Shown here in pieces: positions 32,074-42,588 of a stretch of DNA of 43,119 nt. A program made the position numbers and the translations under genes. The first letter of the stretch is position 1. Each line of letters opens with the position of its first letter. The stretch is taken from contig JAFDVS010000124.1 of the NCBI GenBank assembly GCA_018268935.1, positions 1 through 43,119 of the forward strand, given 5' to 3'. The notes under the pieces are model-generated. The model saw only the letters and a list, made by a program, of their open reading frames with translations, was not told the DNA's origin and did not search any database. This DNA is from Acidobacteriota bacterium. GTDB taxonomy: Bacteria; Acidobacteriota; Terriglobia; Bryobacterales; Bryobacteraceae.

Positions 32074-32784
32074 TTAGAGAGCCGCTCCGCCATCGACGCT
32101 GATCACCTGCCCTGTCACGTAGCAATCCGGAGTGAGGAGGAAGCGCACCACACGAGCGACGTCTTCGGCTCTGCCAAAGCGCGGCACGATGCCGCTCGTG
32201 AGGAAATGGTCGTACTTTCCTGAAGCAATGGAAGCCTCTGCCATACCCGCGGCGGTCACTCCCGGAGCGATGCAATTGACGCGGATGTTGGCGGCGCGCA
32301 GTTCTTTGGCGAGCACGCGAGCGGCATGCTGCAAAGAAGCCTTTGCCGCCGCATACGCAGTGGAGCCAGAAAACAAGCTGACCGCCTGCATGGTGGAAAA
32401 CAACACAATTGCGCCTTCCTGTTTCGCCTCCTGCATTCTGGCGGCGGCTTGGCGGGCGAGCGAAATGGGCCCGAGATAATTCACTTCCTGGGCATGGCGC
32501 GCGGCGGCCTCGAAGTCCGCGGGCGATTTGACGCGGGAAGGATCGCCGGTGAACACGACGAGACCATACAACCCCGGCGCCTGATCGAGCAGGTGTGTTC
32601 GATCTTCCGCCTTCGTCACATCGCATTCGATGAGGGTGGCGATGGAGCGCAAGCTTTCCGCGCGGGAAGCATTGCGGTGATAACTGACAAGCAGGCGCGC
32701 GCCGTCTTCGGCCAACAATCGCGCGGAGGCGGAGCCAAGTCCGCCGGATCCACCGACGAGGACAATCTCACGACCCTGCAACAT
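32074..32784 (-). CDS. Short-chain dehydrogenase/reductase
   Basis: The 236-residue protein has the SDR nucleotide loop GGSGGLGSASA at about 9-19 and the catalytic Ser and Tyr-x-x-x-Lys set (FSTMQAV; YAAAKASLQ). The C-terminal LLTPDCYVTGQVISVDGG is typical of FabG-like members. The ATG at 32784 opens directly at MLQGREIVLVGG; the open frame upstream is inside the O-antigen ligase. It overlaps the ligase end by 17 bases and is read from the same strand. The substrate is unknown; a nucleotide-sugar or ketoacyl reductase is equally possible. Confidence 0.85.
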   Translation of the reverse strand: MLQGREIVLVGGSGGLGSASARLLAEDGARLLVSYHRNASRAESLRSIATLIECDVTKAEDRTHLLDQAPGLYGLVVFTGDPSRVKSPADFEAAARHAQEVNYLGPISLARQAAARMQEAKQEGAIVLFSTMQAVSLFSGSTAYAAAKASLQHAARVLAKELRAANIRVNCIAPGVTAAGMAEASIASGKYDHFLTSGIVPRFGRAEDVARVVRFLLTPDCYVTGQVISVDGGAAL

Positions 32785-33973
32785 GTTGTTCCTCTTCCAC
32801 GGCATTCGAGGCGACATACCCGCAACACATCGTTGCAAGGAAGAGCATGAGCACTTCGGAATCGCCGAGGTTGTGCTCAAAGACGCCGCCGACGAGGATG
32901 GCGATCATCACGGCAATTGCGCCCTGGAGAACGAAGCGCGCATCGGATGGTCCTGGAGGGAGTTTTCGCAAGGCGCGGGCGAAGTCGCGGAGCATTGTGC
33001 CGAGCATCCAGAGCAGTGCGAGCAAAGTGGGGATGCCGCGTTCGGCGGCGTAGTGCAGGTAGATGTTGTGCAGGTGGCCGTACCAGCCCTCGGGCAAGTG
33101 TGTGACGTCGGGTGGCAAATACTCTTTGAAATGCAGCTTCACGTGCTCCGGCCCCAAGCCAAGCAGAGGATGCGCCTGGATCATACGGAGGCCGGTGCGC
33201 CAGGAAACGCTGCGGTGCTGGTTTGAATCCATCTCGCCTTGCGGCTTCCAGGCTGAAGTGAAGCGCTGGCGCAGGAACGGTGGGGCCACCAGGAGGGCGA
33301 TTACGATCGCAACAGGAGCGATGAGGACAGTCCAGCGCTTCCAGAACCAAAGCAGGTAGGATCCGGCGACGGCCGTTGCGAGCCAGATGCTACGCGTTCC
33401 ACCGGCGAAAATGGCGGCGGCGATTACCGCGCCGCAGATTATGAGCAGCCATGGACGCTTGGGCCGCGGCGATGACCAGAAGAGGAAGGCTGCGAGCAGC
33501 ATGAGGGCCATCATCATTTGCCCGCCGAAGGTCATCCAGTGGCTCATGAATCCGGTGATGCGCTCACCGACGAGGCACCCGTATGAGCCGCGGCATTCCT
33601 GCAATTGCCAACCGAATTGAAACAGGGCGCGAATGGCCGACAATGTGCTTAAAGCGCTGACGGCGAGCACCCACCATCGTACGTGGCGCAATTCGCGAAA
33701 CGTGCTGCTCACGATGAGGAGCATGAGAAACACGAAGAATTTCCGCAGTTGAGGCCGGCCGGCGGCCGGATCCTGCGAGAAGGCGAGCGACAGCACCGTG
33801 CCCAGGGCAAACAGACCCAACGGGACTGCGATGGGCGGGAAGCGCAGTTTGGCGCCGGACAGCAGCAAGGTGGCCAGTGATAAAGCCAGACAGATGTTTG
33901 CCGCAGCAATGGAAAACAGGAGTGATGCCGCAGAAGCGAACGCGAAGAAGAAGGCCAGCCGTTCCAGGTTCAT
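32768..33973 (-). CDS. O-antigen ligase family membrane protein (Wzy_C)
   Basis: The 401-residue protein has about ten to twelve hydrophobic segments and a large periplasmic loop between about 230 and 310. That loop holds the family signature SWRTGLRMIQAHPLLGLGPEHVKL and HNIYLHYAAERGIPTLL. Members either attach O-antigen to lipid A-core (WaaL) or polymerise surface sugars (Wzy); the exact role cannot be told. The ATG begins a membrane segment. It is the first gene of a two-gene unit with the SDR downstream. SixA diverges on the other side with a 39-base gap. Confidence 0.85.
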   Translation of the reverse strand: MNLERLAFFFAFASAASLLFSIAAANICLALSLATLLLSGAKLRFPPIAVPLGLFALGTVLSLAFSQDPAAGRPQLRKFFVFLMLLIVSSTFRELRHVRWWVLAVSALSTLSAIRALFQFGWQLQECRGSYGCLVGERITGFMSHWMTFGGQMMMALMLLAAFLFWSSPRPKRPWLLIICGAVIAAAIFAGGTRSIWLATAVAGSYLLWFWKRWTVLIAPVAIVIALLVAPPFLRQRFTSAWKPQGEMDSNQHRSVSWRTGLRMIQAHPLLGLGPEHVKLHFKEYLPPDVTHLPEGWYGHLHNIYLHYAAERGIPTLLALLWMLGTMLRDFARALRKLPPGPSDARFVLQGAIAVMIAILVGGVFEHNLGDSEVLMLFLATMCCGYVASNAVEEEQHVAGS

Positions 33974-34012
33974 CGAACGAAAGAATCAGTATGCCAGAAT
34001 GAAGAGGCGGAT

Positions 34013-34498
34013 ATGGAGATTTATCTGATGCGCCACGGAATCGCGGAAGACCCGGTGCCGGGGATGCGCGATGCGGAGCGCCCACTCACGGGCGAAGGAA
34101 AAAAGAAACTTCGCGAAGTGTTGCAGGCAGCGAAACGTGCGGGCGTGCGGCCTAGCGCCATTCTATCGAGTCCCTATCGGCGGGCCCGCGAAACGGCGGC
34201 GATTGCGGCGGAAGTACTGTCGCTGCAAGCAGAGCCGTTCCTCTCGCAACACCTTACGCCGATGGCGGAGCCAAACAAGGGGTGGGAGGAGATTCGCCTT
34301 TTTTCTTCCGAGCCCGCGGTTCTGATCACGACGCATGAGCCATTTACGGGCCTGATGGTCGCGTTCCTGTTAGGAGTTGCTCATTTGCCTATCGATGTGA
34401 AAAAAGGTTCATTGATCCGCATTGACGTGGAAACAGCGGGCCCCCACCCGCGCGGGGTGCTGAAATGGATTCTCACTCCCCGGCTGGCTGGGGTGTAA
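34013..34498 (+). CDS. sixA: Phosphohistidine phosphatase SixA
   Basis: SixA removes phosphate from histidine in phosphorelay proteins, for example of the nitrogen phosphotransferase system. The 161-residue cytoplasmic protein has the histidine phosphatase motif LMRHGIAEDP at 5-14, RPLTGEGKKKL, SSPYRRARETA, and the second histidine in LITTHEPF. Length and order match SixA of E. coli (161 residues). Its ATG has AGGCGGAT just upstream. It diverges from the O-antigen ligase. What histidine phosphotransfer it controls here is unknown; no phosphotransferase gene is near. Confidence 0.88.
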   Translation: MEIYLMRHGIAEDPVPGMRDAERPLTGEGKKKLREVLQAAKRAGVRPSAILSSPYRRARETAAIAAEVLSLQAEPFLSQHLTPMAEPNKGWEEIRLFSSEPAVLITTHEPFTGLMVAFLLGVAHLPIDVKKGSLIRIDVETAGPHPRGVLKWILTPRLAGV

Positions 34499-34696
34499 AT
34501 CGTTTTTTGCCTTGGTGAGCGCAACCAAAATGACGGTCTGTGCATCATTATCAACAATGCTTCGGGTCTGATTCCTGAGAAGGATTCGTGTTCCCGCTCC
34601 ACTTCGCAGGTGTCTCATCCGTTGAGCCCCAAACGGTAAAGTGAAGTTGAGGCGTCAAACTCTTAAGATAAGTACGTAACTGGAGGATAACTAAGG

Positions 34697-36034
34697 ATGA
34701 AACAGTGGGTTCGTGTATCGTTGAGCATCGCTGCCGGATTGGGGATTGCCGCACTTGGCGCGATCGCCAACAGCAGTGGGGCGGTGGAAGGACATTCCGG
34801 CGCGCCTGGGGAAACAAACTGCACGGAATGCCATATCGGCACCGCCAACTCCGGCCCGGGAAAAGTGACTGTCGAGCTGGTGAACGCCTCCAGTTATACT
34901 CCGGGACAAACCTACCGGGTACGGATCACGATAGACGATTCGGCGGCCACTCGCCGGGGATTTCAGCTCAGCGTTCGCCCAGATAGCAACCCGCGAATCA
35001 GTGCCGGCAAGCTGGCCACTGTCAACGCCAACGCGCAGATTCTGCCGGGCGGGACGCAGGAGTGGGCGACGCATACTCTTGCCGGGCAGCGGACGGCTTC
35101 CGCGAACCCGGGGATTTTCGAACTCGACTGGACCGCTCCGGCGGCGGATGCCGGCCCGATCACCTTTTTTGCAGCGGGCAATGCAGCCAACGGCAATGGC
35201 AACGAATCGGGAGACCGCATTTACACGACGACGCTGAAGGTGGCGCCAGCCACGACTACTGCCGGACCTTCGGCGAGCTTCGCCGCGGCGGGTGTGACTG
35301 ATGCATGGAACGGACGGCAGGGGATTGCTCCGGGGATGCTGGTTTCGATCAGCGGCACGGAACTCGCGTCGGCGCCGGCATCCTGGTCGCCCACAACGCT
35401 GCGGGCTTTGGACACCACGGTGGGGGGCGTGAAGGTGAAGGTAAACACGACGGATGCAGCAGTGGTGTCGGTGAGTGCAGATCGGATCCTGTTCATCGCG
35501 CCGGCGGACGCTCCGGAGGGTGACGTGAACATCATCGTGGAACGTGACGGCACGCCGTCCGCACCCGTTTCGGTGCGAAGTGCCGCGGCGCGTCCGGCCA
35601 TTCTGGGTGTCGCCGATCCTGACAACGCAGGCCGCTATTTCGCTACGGCAGTGCCGGCGGGTCAAGCGGGATTGCTCGGGCTGATCCAAGCTCGCGGTTC
35701 CGTGCTGGGGCGGCCCGAAGCCGACAGCCGCGCTGTGCGCGGAGTGCTGCCGGGCGAGGAGGTTGATCTTATCGTCACCGGTCTAGGAAAGACGGCAAGC
35801 GACTTCACCACTTCGCGTCTCATCCCATCGCCGATCGCTTTGGGGGCTACTCCGAAGGTGAACTTCGGTGGAACGAGCGTGGATGCCAGTTCCGCGGTTC
35901 TCGCCGCACCGGGCGTCTATATCGTGCGCGTGAAAGTGCCGGATAGCGTTACGGCGGGCGACATCGCTCTGACGGTGGACCTTAACGGGGCCACCAGCGG
36001 CGACAATGTACGTTTGACTGTGGCCCGGCAGTAA
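34697..36034 (+). CDS. Secreted protein with choice-of-anchor V-like domain and Solibacter-type C-terminal domain
   Basis: The 445-residue protein has a Sec signal peptide (residues 1 to about 25, ending near SSGA). A domain with one heme-like CTECH motif at 42-46 and the beta-rich pattern NASSYTPGQTYRVRITIDD, typical of choice-of-anchor V/Reeler-like domains, follows. From about 200 on is the Solibacter C-terminal domain: AAGVTDAWNGRQGIAPGMLVSISGTELA and GGVKVKVNTTDA, with Ig-like repeats to the end. This domain is nearly confined to Bryobacterales, so it is the best taxonomic marker here. GGAGG and AAGG lie before the ATG at 34697. It ends with a strong terminator and stands alone. Function unknown; surface adhesion or an extracellular redox role is possible. 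Confidence 0.85.
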   Translation: MKQWVRVSLSIAAGLGIAALGAIANSSGAVEGHSGAPGETNCTECHIGTANSGPGKVTVELVNASSYTPGQTYRVRITIDDSAATRRGFQLSVRPDSNPRISAGKLATVNANAQILPGGTQEWATHTLAGQRTASANPGIFELDWTAPAADAGPITFFAAGNAANGNGNESGDRIYTTTLKVAPATTTAGPSASFAAAGVTDAWNGRQGIAPGMLVSISGTELASAPASWSPTTLRALDTTVGGVKVKVNTTDAAVVSVSADRILFIAPADAPEGDVNIIVERDGTPSAPVSVRSAAARPAILGVADPDNAGRYFATAVPAGQAGLLGLIQARGSVLGRPEADSRAVRGVLPGEEVDLIVTGLGKTASDFTTSRLIPSPIALGATPKVNFGGTSVDASSAVLAAPGVYIVRVKVPDSVTAGDIALTVDLNGATSGDNVRLTVARQ

Positions 36035-36061
36035 GAATCGGCCACAGACTGTTTCGGACCA

Positions 36062-36092
36062 CGAGGGGCGTGAGGCGCGCCCCTCGTTTTTT
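36062..36092 (+). terminator. Rho-independent terminator
   Basis: A perfect 9-base-pair GC-rich stem (CGAGGGGCG at 36062-36070 with CGCCCCTCG at 36078-36086) with a 7-base loop is followed by six T (36087-36092). It lies 28 bases after the stop of the secreted protein and ends that transcript. Confidence 0.9.
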
Positions 36093-36178
36093 CTTTGTTC
36101 TCACCTCCCTTGCCCCCTCCGGTTGAACCCGCTATGATTCCCTAATCACGAATTGGAAACGAGGTGTATAGCAGCGCT

Positions 36179-37683
<1,505 letters not shown>

Positions 37684-37684
<1 letters not shown>

Positions 37685-38511
37685 TGCTGACTCTGCTGCT
37701 GATGGGAAGCGCGGCGCTGTGGGGGCAGGCGACGGCGCACTTTCATCACGTGCATCTCAACTCGACTGACCCGGCCGCGGCCACTCGATTCTACGCGGAG
37801 AAGTTCGATTGCGAGAGAGCGGCCTACGCGGGTAAGCCCGCTATCTGGGCTCAGAAATCGTGGTTGCTGTTCGATAGAGTGAAGGCTGCGCCTGCTCCAG
37901 GGGCGGTGGTGAGCGATTCTGCTGTGTGGCATATCGGGTGGGGAGCGGAGGACATGCCGGCTACTTACAAGAAGCAAACCGAAAGCGGCACGAAGTTCCA
38001 AACGCCGATCACGGATATCTCCGATCTGGCCAATTTCAAGGGGTTTTATTACGCGTATGTCGATGGGCCGGATCATGCGCTGATCGAGCTGAATACGGCG
38101 CGGCATCACAACTTCGGGCACCTGCATCTGTTTTCGAACGATCCGCACGGGGCGGCCGATTGGTATGCGAAGTACTTTGGCATTGCAGCGCGCAAGAGCA
38201 AGCCGGAGGCCCGCATGTATCGCGAGGTGCAGGTGGGTCCTTCGGCGTCGTTCCAGATTGACAATGTCAACGTGATCATTTACCCCGCGGGGTATCGGAA
38301 GCACAATCGCTTTCGCACGTCGCGGGGCACGGTGTTCGACCACGTTGCGTTCAGCGTGGATGCATTGGCTCCCACGCTTGAAGCGATGCGGCGCGATGGG
38401 GTGAAAATTCTTCGCAAGGCGGGAAAACACGACGGGCACAGGTCGGTCATCGTCGAAGGGCCTGATATGCTGGCGGTCGAGATCGTGGAGGGGCACGCCG
38501 CGCGCCGATGA
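37684..38511 (+). CDS. Exported VOC-superfamily protein (glyoxalase/dioxygenase-like)
   Basis: The 275-residue protein begins with a short Sec-like signal (MLTLLLMGSAALWGQA). Two VOC half-domains follow, beginning at FHHVHLNSTDPAAATRFY (about 21-38) and HHNFGHLHLFSNDPHGAADWY (about 140-160). Candidate metal ligands include His in each opening strand and the Glu of ALIELN. VOC proteins include extradiol dioxygenases, glyoxalases and bleomycin-resistance proteins. An exported two-domain copy beside an amidohydrolase suggests ring or lactone breakdown outside the membrane. Its start overlaps the previous stop by one base; its end overlaps the cytochrome start by four. Confidence 0.78.
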
Positions 38512-39314
38512 AGTGGTGGTTTTTACTGGCGGCGCTTCCTCTGCACGGGCAGCGTGCCACGCTCCCCGAGTTCGTCGCTGGGGATCAATGCCTGTTTTGC
38601 CACCGGAATGACATCGGCCCCGGGTGGCAGAAGAACCGGCATAACCTTACTGTGAAGCTGAAGGAAGGCTCGGAGAGTGAATACCGTCTTGGCGCGCGGG
38701 AGCGGAAACGCAATCTGCGCAAATCGGGGTATGGGAAGTTCGCCATGGAGGAATCCGCCGGGGGCGCATGGGATCCGGCGAAATTCAACGATCGCTGTGC
38801 GGGTTGCCACGCCACTGCGGTGGATGGCGCTACCAAAGCATTTGCTGAATTCTCCATTGATTGCTATGCGTGCCACGGCGTAGTCGATCTGGAGCACACC
38901 AACGATACTTCGAAGATCCTGCTATCGAAGAAGCGTGGCCGCGATCCGAAGCAGATTGCGTCCATCTGCGGGTCCTGTCATCTGCGCGGCGGAACTTCAA
39001 AGGCCAAAGGAACTCCGTATCCGTTGCACTACGTGGCCGGTGACGATCTGTTTACCGACTTTGTAGTGGACCCGAGGAGGGCTGATGACACGGGTCTCAA
39101 CGCGGGTGACCGGCATGTTTACCGCAACATCCGCGATGTGCTGGAAAACAATTCCGATGTTTCCTGTTTGAGCTGCCACGTGGTGCACACGGGCTCGTTC
39201 GAGAGGCACCGCCGCGTGCTCACCTCAGCGGCGTGTCTCGATTGCCACAATGAATCCGGCCCGAAGAAGAACGTGAAGCCGTACACGGTGAAAAGCGCTC
39301 TCTGCGAGTATTGA
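38508..39314 (+). CDS. Exported hexaheme c-type cytochrome
   Basis: The 268-residue protein starts with a short signal peptide (MKWWFLLAALPLHGQ). It carries six CxxCH heme-binding motifs: CLFCH 28-32, CAGCH 97-101, CYACH 119-123, CGSCH 154-158, CLSCH 220-224 and CLDCH 243-247. Spacing is irregular, unlike small tetraheme cytochromes; it recalls the cytochrome c554-type multiheme proteins. It should pass electrons in the periplasm. It overlaps the VOC gene by four bases (ATGA), so the three genes from 36179 on are expressed together. A cytochrome at the end of a hydrolase/VOC unit suggests that this pathway releases electrons directly to the membrane chain. Confidence 0.85.
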   Translation: MKWWFLLAALPLHGQRATLPEFVAGDQCLFCHRNDIGPGWQKNRHNLTVKLKEGSESEYRLGARERKRNLRKSGYGKFAMEESAGGAWDPAKFNDRCAGCHATAVDGATKAFAEFSIDCYACHGVVDLEHTNDTSKILLSKKRGRDPKQIASICGSCHLRGGTSKAKGTPYPLHYVAGDDLFTDFVVDPRRADDTGLNAGDRHVYRNIRDVLENNSDVSCLSCHVVHTGSFERHRRVLTSAACLDCHNESGPKKNVKPYTVKSALCEY

Positions 39315-39323
39315 CCGACTCCC

Positions 39324-40184
39324 TCACGGCGCGCGGCTCAGAAGGCGTGGAAAGTCCTTTGGAACTTTCTGGGTGACTTTGCCCGTGGCAGCCCACTCAA
39401 CGCCGCGCTGCAACGTCACGGCGAAGCCCACACACTGCATCGCGGGGACATCATGTCCGAGGATCGTATGGAACACACGGCCCTTGCCGTAGGCGATGGT
39501 CATCAAGGCCGGTTCATGCTCGCCGGTGCCGCCGGTTGATTTGTCCGAGAAGGCGGTGGCGAGCACCGTCAGATTTTCCGCGGGACCGCGGAGGCTGTCG
39601 TAGAGCTCGTCCTTGGCATGCATCCATTCGGCGGGGAGCCCTTTCACAATGGGGTGTTTGGGATCGCGAATGGCCACCTTGTACTCGTGGGCCTTCCCGT
39701 GATGCCCACCTTTGCCAGGCGTTGTATCCCGTTCTACTTTGCCGTTGCGCCAACGCACCATGGGCCCGGATTTCTCATCGCGGCCCATCCATCCGCCGAC
39801 GGCGATCATCTGGTTGTAGGCGACCCAGTTGGGGAAGGCGTTATCCGCCGCGTGCACGGAAACAAAGCCACCGCCGCCGCGCACGTACTCCTCGAAATCT
39901 TTCTGCGTCTGCTCCGGCCAGACGCTGCCACCGCCGTAATCGGAGTAGTTCGAGAGAACCACCGCGTAGTCCTTGAATTTCGGCCGGAAGCCCGAGATAT
40001 CGGCGCCTTTGGGTGGGGCCGTGGCCACATCCACCTGAAACAGCCCGGTGTCCTCCAGCAGCTTCTTCATGACGGGAGTGGTTTCCTGCCACTTGTGATT
40101 GTTCTGCCCGTCGACGATGAGAACTTTCTTGGGGGCGGCGAAAGCAACCGAGGCGAGTATGAGCGAAAGAACGAGGCGCATCAT
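39324..40184 (-). CDS. Secreted ThuA-domain protein
   Basis: The 286-residue protein has a signal peptide (MRLVLSLILASVAFAAP, if translation starts at the second Met). A single ThuA domain follows: KVLIVDGQNNHKWQETTPVMKKLLE, VVLSNYSDYGG, EYVRGGGGFVSVHAADNAFPNW, VAIRDPKHPIVKGLP and KGRVFHTILGHD. This glutamine-amidotransferase-like fold lacks the catalytic Cys and occurs in sugar-use clusters. Its role is in trehalose or other sugar metabolism by analogy with ThuA; that is weak. It is read alone and converges with the cytochrome gene after 9 bases. Confidence 0.85.
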   Translation of the reverse strand: MMRLVLSLILASVAFAAPKKVLIVDGQNNHKWQETTPVMKKLLEDTGLFQVDVATAPPKGADISGFRPKFKDYAVVLSNYSDYGGGSVWPEQTQKDFEEYVRGGGGFVSVHAADNAFPNWVAYNQMIAVGGWMGRDEKSGPMVRWRNGKVERDTTPGKGGHHGKAHEYKVAIRDPKHPIVKGLPAEWMHAKDELYDSLRGPAENLTVLATAFSDKSTGGTGEHEPALMTIAYGKGRVFHTILGHDVPAMQCVGFAVTLQRGVEWAATGKVTQKVPKDFPRLLSRAP

Positions 40185-40192
40185 GGAAATCC

Positions 40193-40198
40193 TATAAT
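40193..40198 (+). promoter_or_regulatory. Possible serA -10 element
   Basis: A perfect TATAAT lies 19 bases before the serA ATG, in the short gap between thuA and serA. No good -35 is visible, so the promoter may depend on an extended -10 or an activator. No Shine-Dalgarno of the usual strength follows (CCCCCCTCCGC precedes the ATG). Confidence 0.4.
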
Positions 40199-40217
40199 AA
40201 ATAGTACCCCCCTCCGC

Positions 40218-41450
40218 ATGAAGAAAACTTCTCTCGACAAGAGCAAGATCAAGGTATTACTGCTCGAAGGTGTTCATCCCAGCGCCGTGAAGCTGTTCGA
40301 AAACGACGGCTATACGCAGGTGGAATATCACGAGAAGTCGCTGCCCGAAGCGCAGTTGGCGAAGGCCATCAACAGTGCCTATCTGCTGGGGATCCGTTCG
40401 GCGACACAACTGACGGAGCCTCTGCTGCGGCAGGCTACGAAGCTGATCGCGGTGGGTTGTTTCTGTATTGGGACGAACCAGGTGGATCTGAACGCGGCGC
40501 AGCAGCTTGGTGTTCCCGTCTTCAACGCGCCATTCTCGAACACGCGTAGTGTGGCTGAACTGGTGCTGGCTGAGACGATTTTTCTGATGCGGGGCATTCC
40601 GCAGCGCAATGCCATTGCGCATCGAGGCGGATGGGTGAAGACAGCCACCGGCTCCAACGAGGTGCGCGGCAAATGCCTGGGGATCATCGGCTACGGGCAC
40701 ATCGGCACGCAGGTAGGGCTGCTGGCCGAGGCGTTCGGCATGCAGGTGCTCTACTACGACATTGAAACGAAGCTGGCATTGGGTAACGCGAAGCCGGCCG
40801 ATTCGCTGGCCGAGCTGCTGGCTGCGGCTGACGCCGTGACGCTACACGTTCCGGAAACGCCGCAAACGCACCGCATGATCGGCGCCGCCGAACTGGGTCA
40901 AATGAAGCGTGGCGCCAAACTCATCAACGCGGCCCGAGGCACTGTGGTGGACATCGACGCGCTGGTTGCCGCGCTCGATTCCGGGCACATTGCAGGAGCG
41001 GCTCTCGACGTATTCCCGGAGGAGCCCAAAACAGCGGGCGAAGAATTTGTTTCGCCGCTGCGCGGGCGCGACAACGTCATTCTTACGCCGCATGTCGGCG
41101 GGAGCACGGCCGAAGCTCAGCAGAACATCGGCATCGAGGTCGCCGGCAAGCTGATCAAGTACAGCAACAACGGATCGACGCTGAGCGCCGTCAATTTCCC
41201 TGAAGTGTCGCTTCCCGAGCATCCCGGGCAACACCGCCTTTTGCACATTCACCGCAATCAGCCGGGTGTACTGTCGGAGATCAACAACATGTTCTCCAGG
41301 CAGAAGATGAATATTGTCGGGCAGTACCTGCAGACGAATCCGCAGATTGGATATGTGGTGATTGATGTGGATGCGAAAGGGGAGGGGCTACAGGTGAAGA
41401 GGAAGCTGGGGCAGGTGGCGGGGACTATCCGGTCGAGAATTCTGTACTGA
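40218..41450 (+). CDS. serA: D-3-phosphoglycerate dehydrogenase
   Basis: SerA oxidises 3-phosphoglycerate, the first step of serine synthesis, with NAD. The 410-residue protein has the catalytic domain from 13 on, the Rossmann loop LGIIGYGHIGTQVGLL (about 154-169), NAARGTVVD, AGAALDVFPEEP with the catalytic Glu, and HVGGSTAEAQ with His. The final 75 residues form an ACT domain (LLHIHRNQPGVLSEINNMFSRQKMNIVG), the serine-feedback module of the E. coli class. I start at ATG 40218 (MKKTSLDKSKIKVLLLEG). The frame is open 200 codons upstream, but that overlaps thuA antisense and lacks homology. Confidence 0.93.
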   Translation: MKKTSLDKSKIKVLLLEGVHPSAVKLFENDGYTQVEYHEKSLPEAQLAKAINSAYLLGIRSATQLTEPLLRQATKLIAVGCFCIGTNQVDLNAAQQLGVPVFNAPFSNTRSVAELVLAETIFLMRGIPQRNAIAHRGGWVKTATGSNEVRGKCLGIIGYGHIGTQVGLLAEAFGMQVLYYDIETKLALGNAKPADSLAELLAAADAVTLHVPETPQTHRMIGAAELGQMKRGAKLINAARGTVVDIDALVAALDSGHIAGAALDVFPEEPKTAGEEFVSPLRGRDNVILTPHVGGSTAEAQQNIGIEVAGKLIKYSNNGSTLSAVNFPEVSLPEHPGQHRLLHIHRNQPGVLSEINNMFSRQKMNIVGQYLQTNPQIGYVVIDVDAKGEGLQVKRKLGQVAGTIRSRILY

Positions 41451-41487
41451 AAACGACCGACGCGCTAACGGTCGCGGCTCAGAAACG

Positions 41488-41519
41488 CTTTCGGGGCGCC
41501 ACGAACAGCGCCCCGAAAG
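41488..41519. terminator. Hairpin between serA and the aldolase (bidirectional terminator)
   Basis: CTTTCGGGGCGC (41488-41499) and GCGCCCCGAAAG (41508-41519) form a perfect 12-base-pair stem with an 8-base loop in the gap between two convergent genes. There is no long T-run on either strand. A second weaker stem, CGACCG with CGGTCG, lies near 41456-41474. It probably serves as a terminator or mRNA end stabiliser for both genes. Confidence 0.6.
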
Positions 41520-41539
41520 ATCCAAATGAACGAGCAGAC

Positions 41540-42547
41540 TTAGACGTTGGACAAACCGAGCTTGGCGTACCAGGGCTTGGCGGGCTTCAACGCGTTGTTG
41601 ACGGCGTTGATATTTTTCACACCTTCGACGCTGAGCCAATCTTCGAGCGCTTTGGCGCCGCTCTTGGCGTAGACGGGGATGCCTTCCTTCCAGGTAGCGC
41701 GGCCGCAGAGCACGCCGGAGAAGTCGGTGCCGGCTTCGGCGGCCATGCGCAGCGATTCGGTGAACTGATCGTTGCTGACGCCAGCGCTGAGATAGATGAA
41801 GGGCTTCTTGGCGACATCCGCGCAAGCACGGAACAGGTCTTTCGCCTCTTCCATGGATTGGGCCTTCTGGCCCTTGTAGACGCCGCTGCCTTCGACGAAG
41901 TTGGCGTTGATGGGGACTTCCACCTTCAGCACGTCAACGTTGTAGTAGGGCTTGGAGAACTCCTCCATGCTCTTCTTCACGATTTCCGGCTTGATCTTGG
42001 CGAACTCGACGCCTTTTTCATCGCCGCCCTTGGGATCGTAGCCGATGAATTCGAGGAAGAAGGGGATCTGGTAATACTCGCATTCGGCGCCAATGCGTTC
42101 AATGAACGAATGCTTGATGTCGTTGACAGCGGCGTCGTCGAACGGAGTGTAATAGATGAGAATTTTGACGGCATCGCCGCCCCAATCCTTAATGCGCTTC
42201 ACGGACACGTGGGGAAGCAGATCCGGCAGGCGGCCGGGTTGGGTGTTGTCATACCCGCTGAGTTCGTAGGCCAACAGCAGGCCGGCGTTCGAGCTACGCA
42301 CTTGAGCGGCGGGGAGCCCGTATTCCGGATCGAGCAGGATCGCGCTGGCATGGGGAGTCAGCACTCGCGTCACGGCGATCTTGAACTCCTGCATCATTTC
42401 GTCGGTCACTGTTTTGGGGTCAACACCCTTGGCAGCGGCAATGGACTTTTGCAGACTGCCACGCTGATCCATCGCTGCCGCGGCGATAACGCCTCGCGCG
42501 TCGGACAGCGCTTTCATGTGCTTCAACTTACCTTCAGATAGGGACAA
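41540..42547 (-). CDS. lacD: Tagatose 1,6-diphosphate aldolase (LacD-like)
   Basis: The 335-residue enzyme belongs to the class I LacD-type aldolases, which split tagatose 1,6-bisphosphate (some also fructose 1,6-bisphosphate) into triose phosphates. Family marks are GVIAAAAMDQRGSLQKSI, AILLDPEYGLPA, GGDAVKILIYYTP, the Schiff-base Lys region VDVLKVEVPIN, and a glycine-rich phosphate site (AGVSNDQF, LCGRATWKEG). Length matches LacD (about 325-330). The TTG start at 42547 is favoured because AAGGAG lies 10 bases upstream (42558-42563). The next ATG in frame is ten codons further in. In a genome without a lactose operon the enzyme may be the main glycolytic aldolase; that is inference. Confidence 0.88.
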   Translation of the reverse strand: MSLSEGKLKHMKALSDARGVIAAAAMDQRGSLQKSIAAAKGVDPKTVTDEMMQEFKIAVTRVLTPHASAILLDPEYGLPAAQVRSSNAGLLLAYELSGYDNTQPGRLPDLLPHVSVKRIKDWGGDAVKILIYYTPFDDAAVNDIKHSFIERIGAECEYYQIPFFLEFIGYDPKGGDEKGVEFAKIKPEIVKKSMEEFSKPYYNVDVLKVEVPINANFVEGSGVYKGQKAQSMEEAKDLFRACADVAKKPFIYLSAGVSNDQFTESLRMAAEAGTDFSGVLCGRATWKEGIPVYAKSGAKALEDWLSVEGVKNINAVNNALKPAKPWYAKLGLSNV

Positions 42548-42582
42548 GACTACATCTCTCCTTAGCGAACAGGTTAACTCTT

Positions 42583-42588
42583 AGTATA
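42583..42588 (-). promoter_or_regulatory. Possible aldolase -10 element
   Basis: TATACT on the minus strand, 35 bases before the TTG start of the aldolase gene, with the ribosome site between them. No clear -35 hexamer is seen at the expected distance. Confidence 0.4.

Noticed and set aside
39618..40217. Upstream extension of the serA frame
   Set aside because: It is antisense to thuA and has no similarity to SerA; ATG 40218 starts the normal N-terminus.
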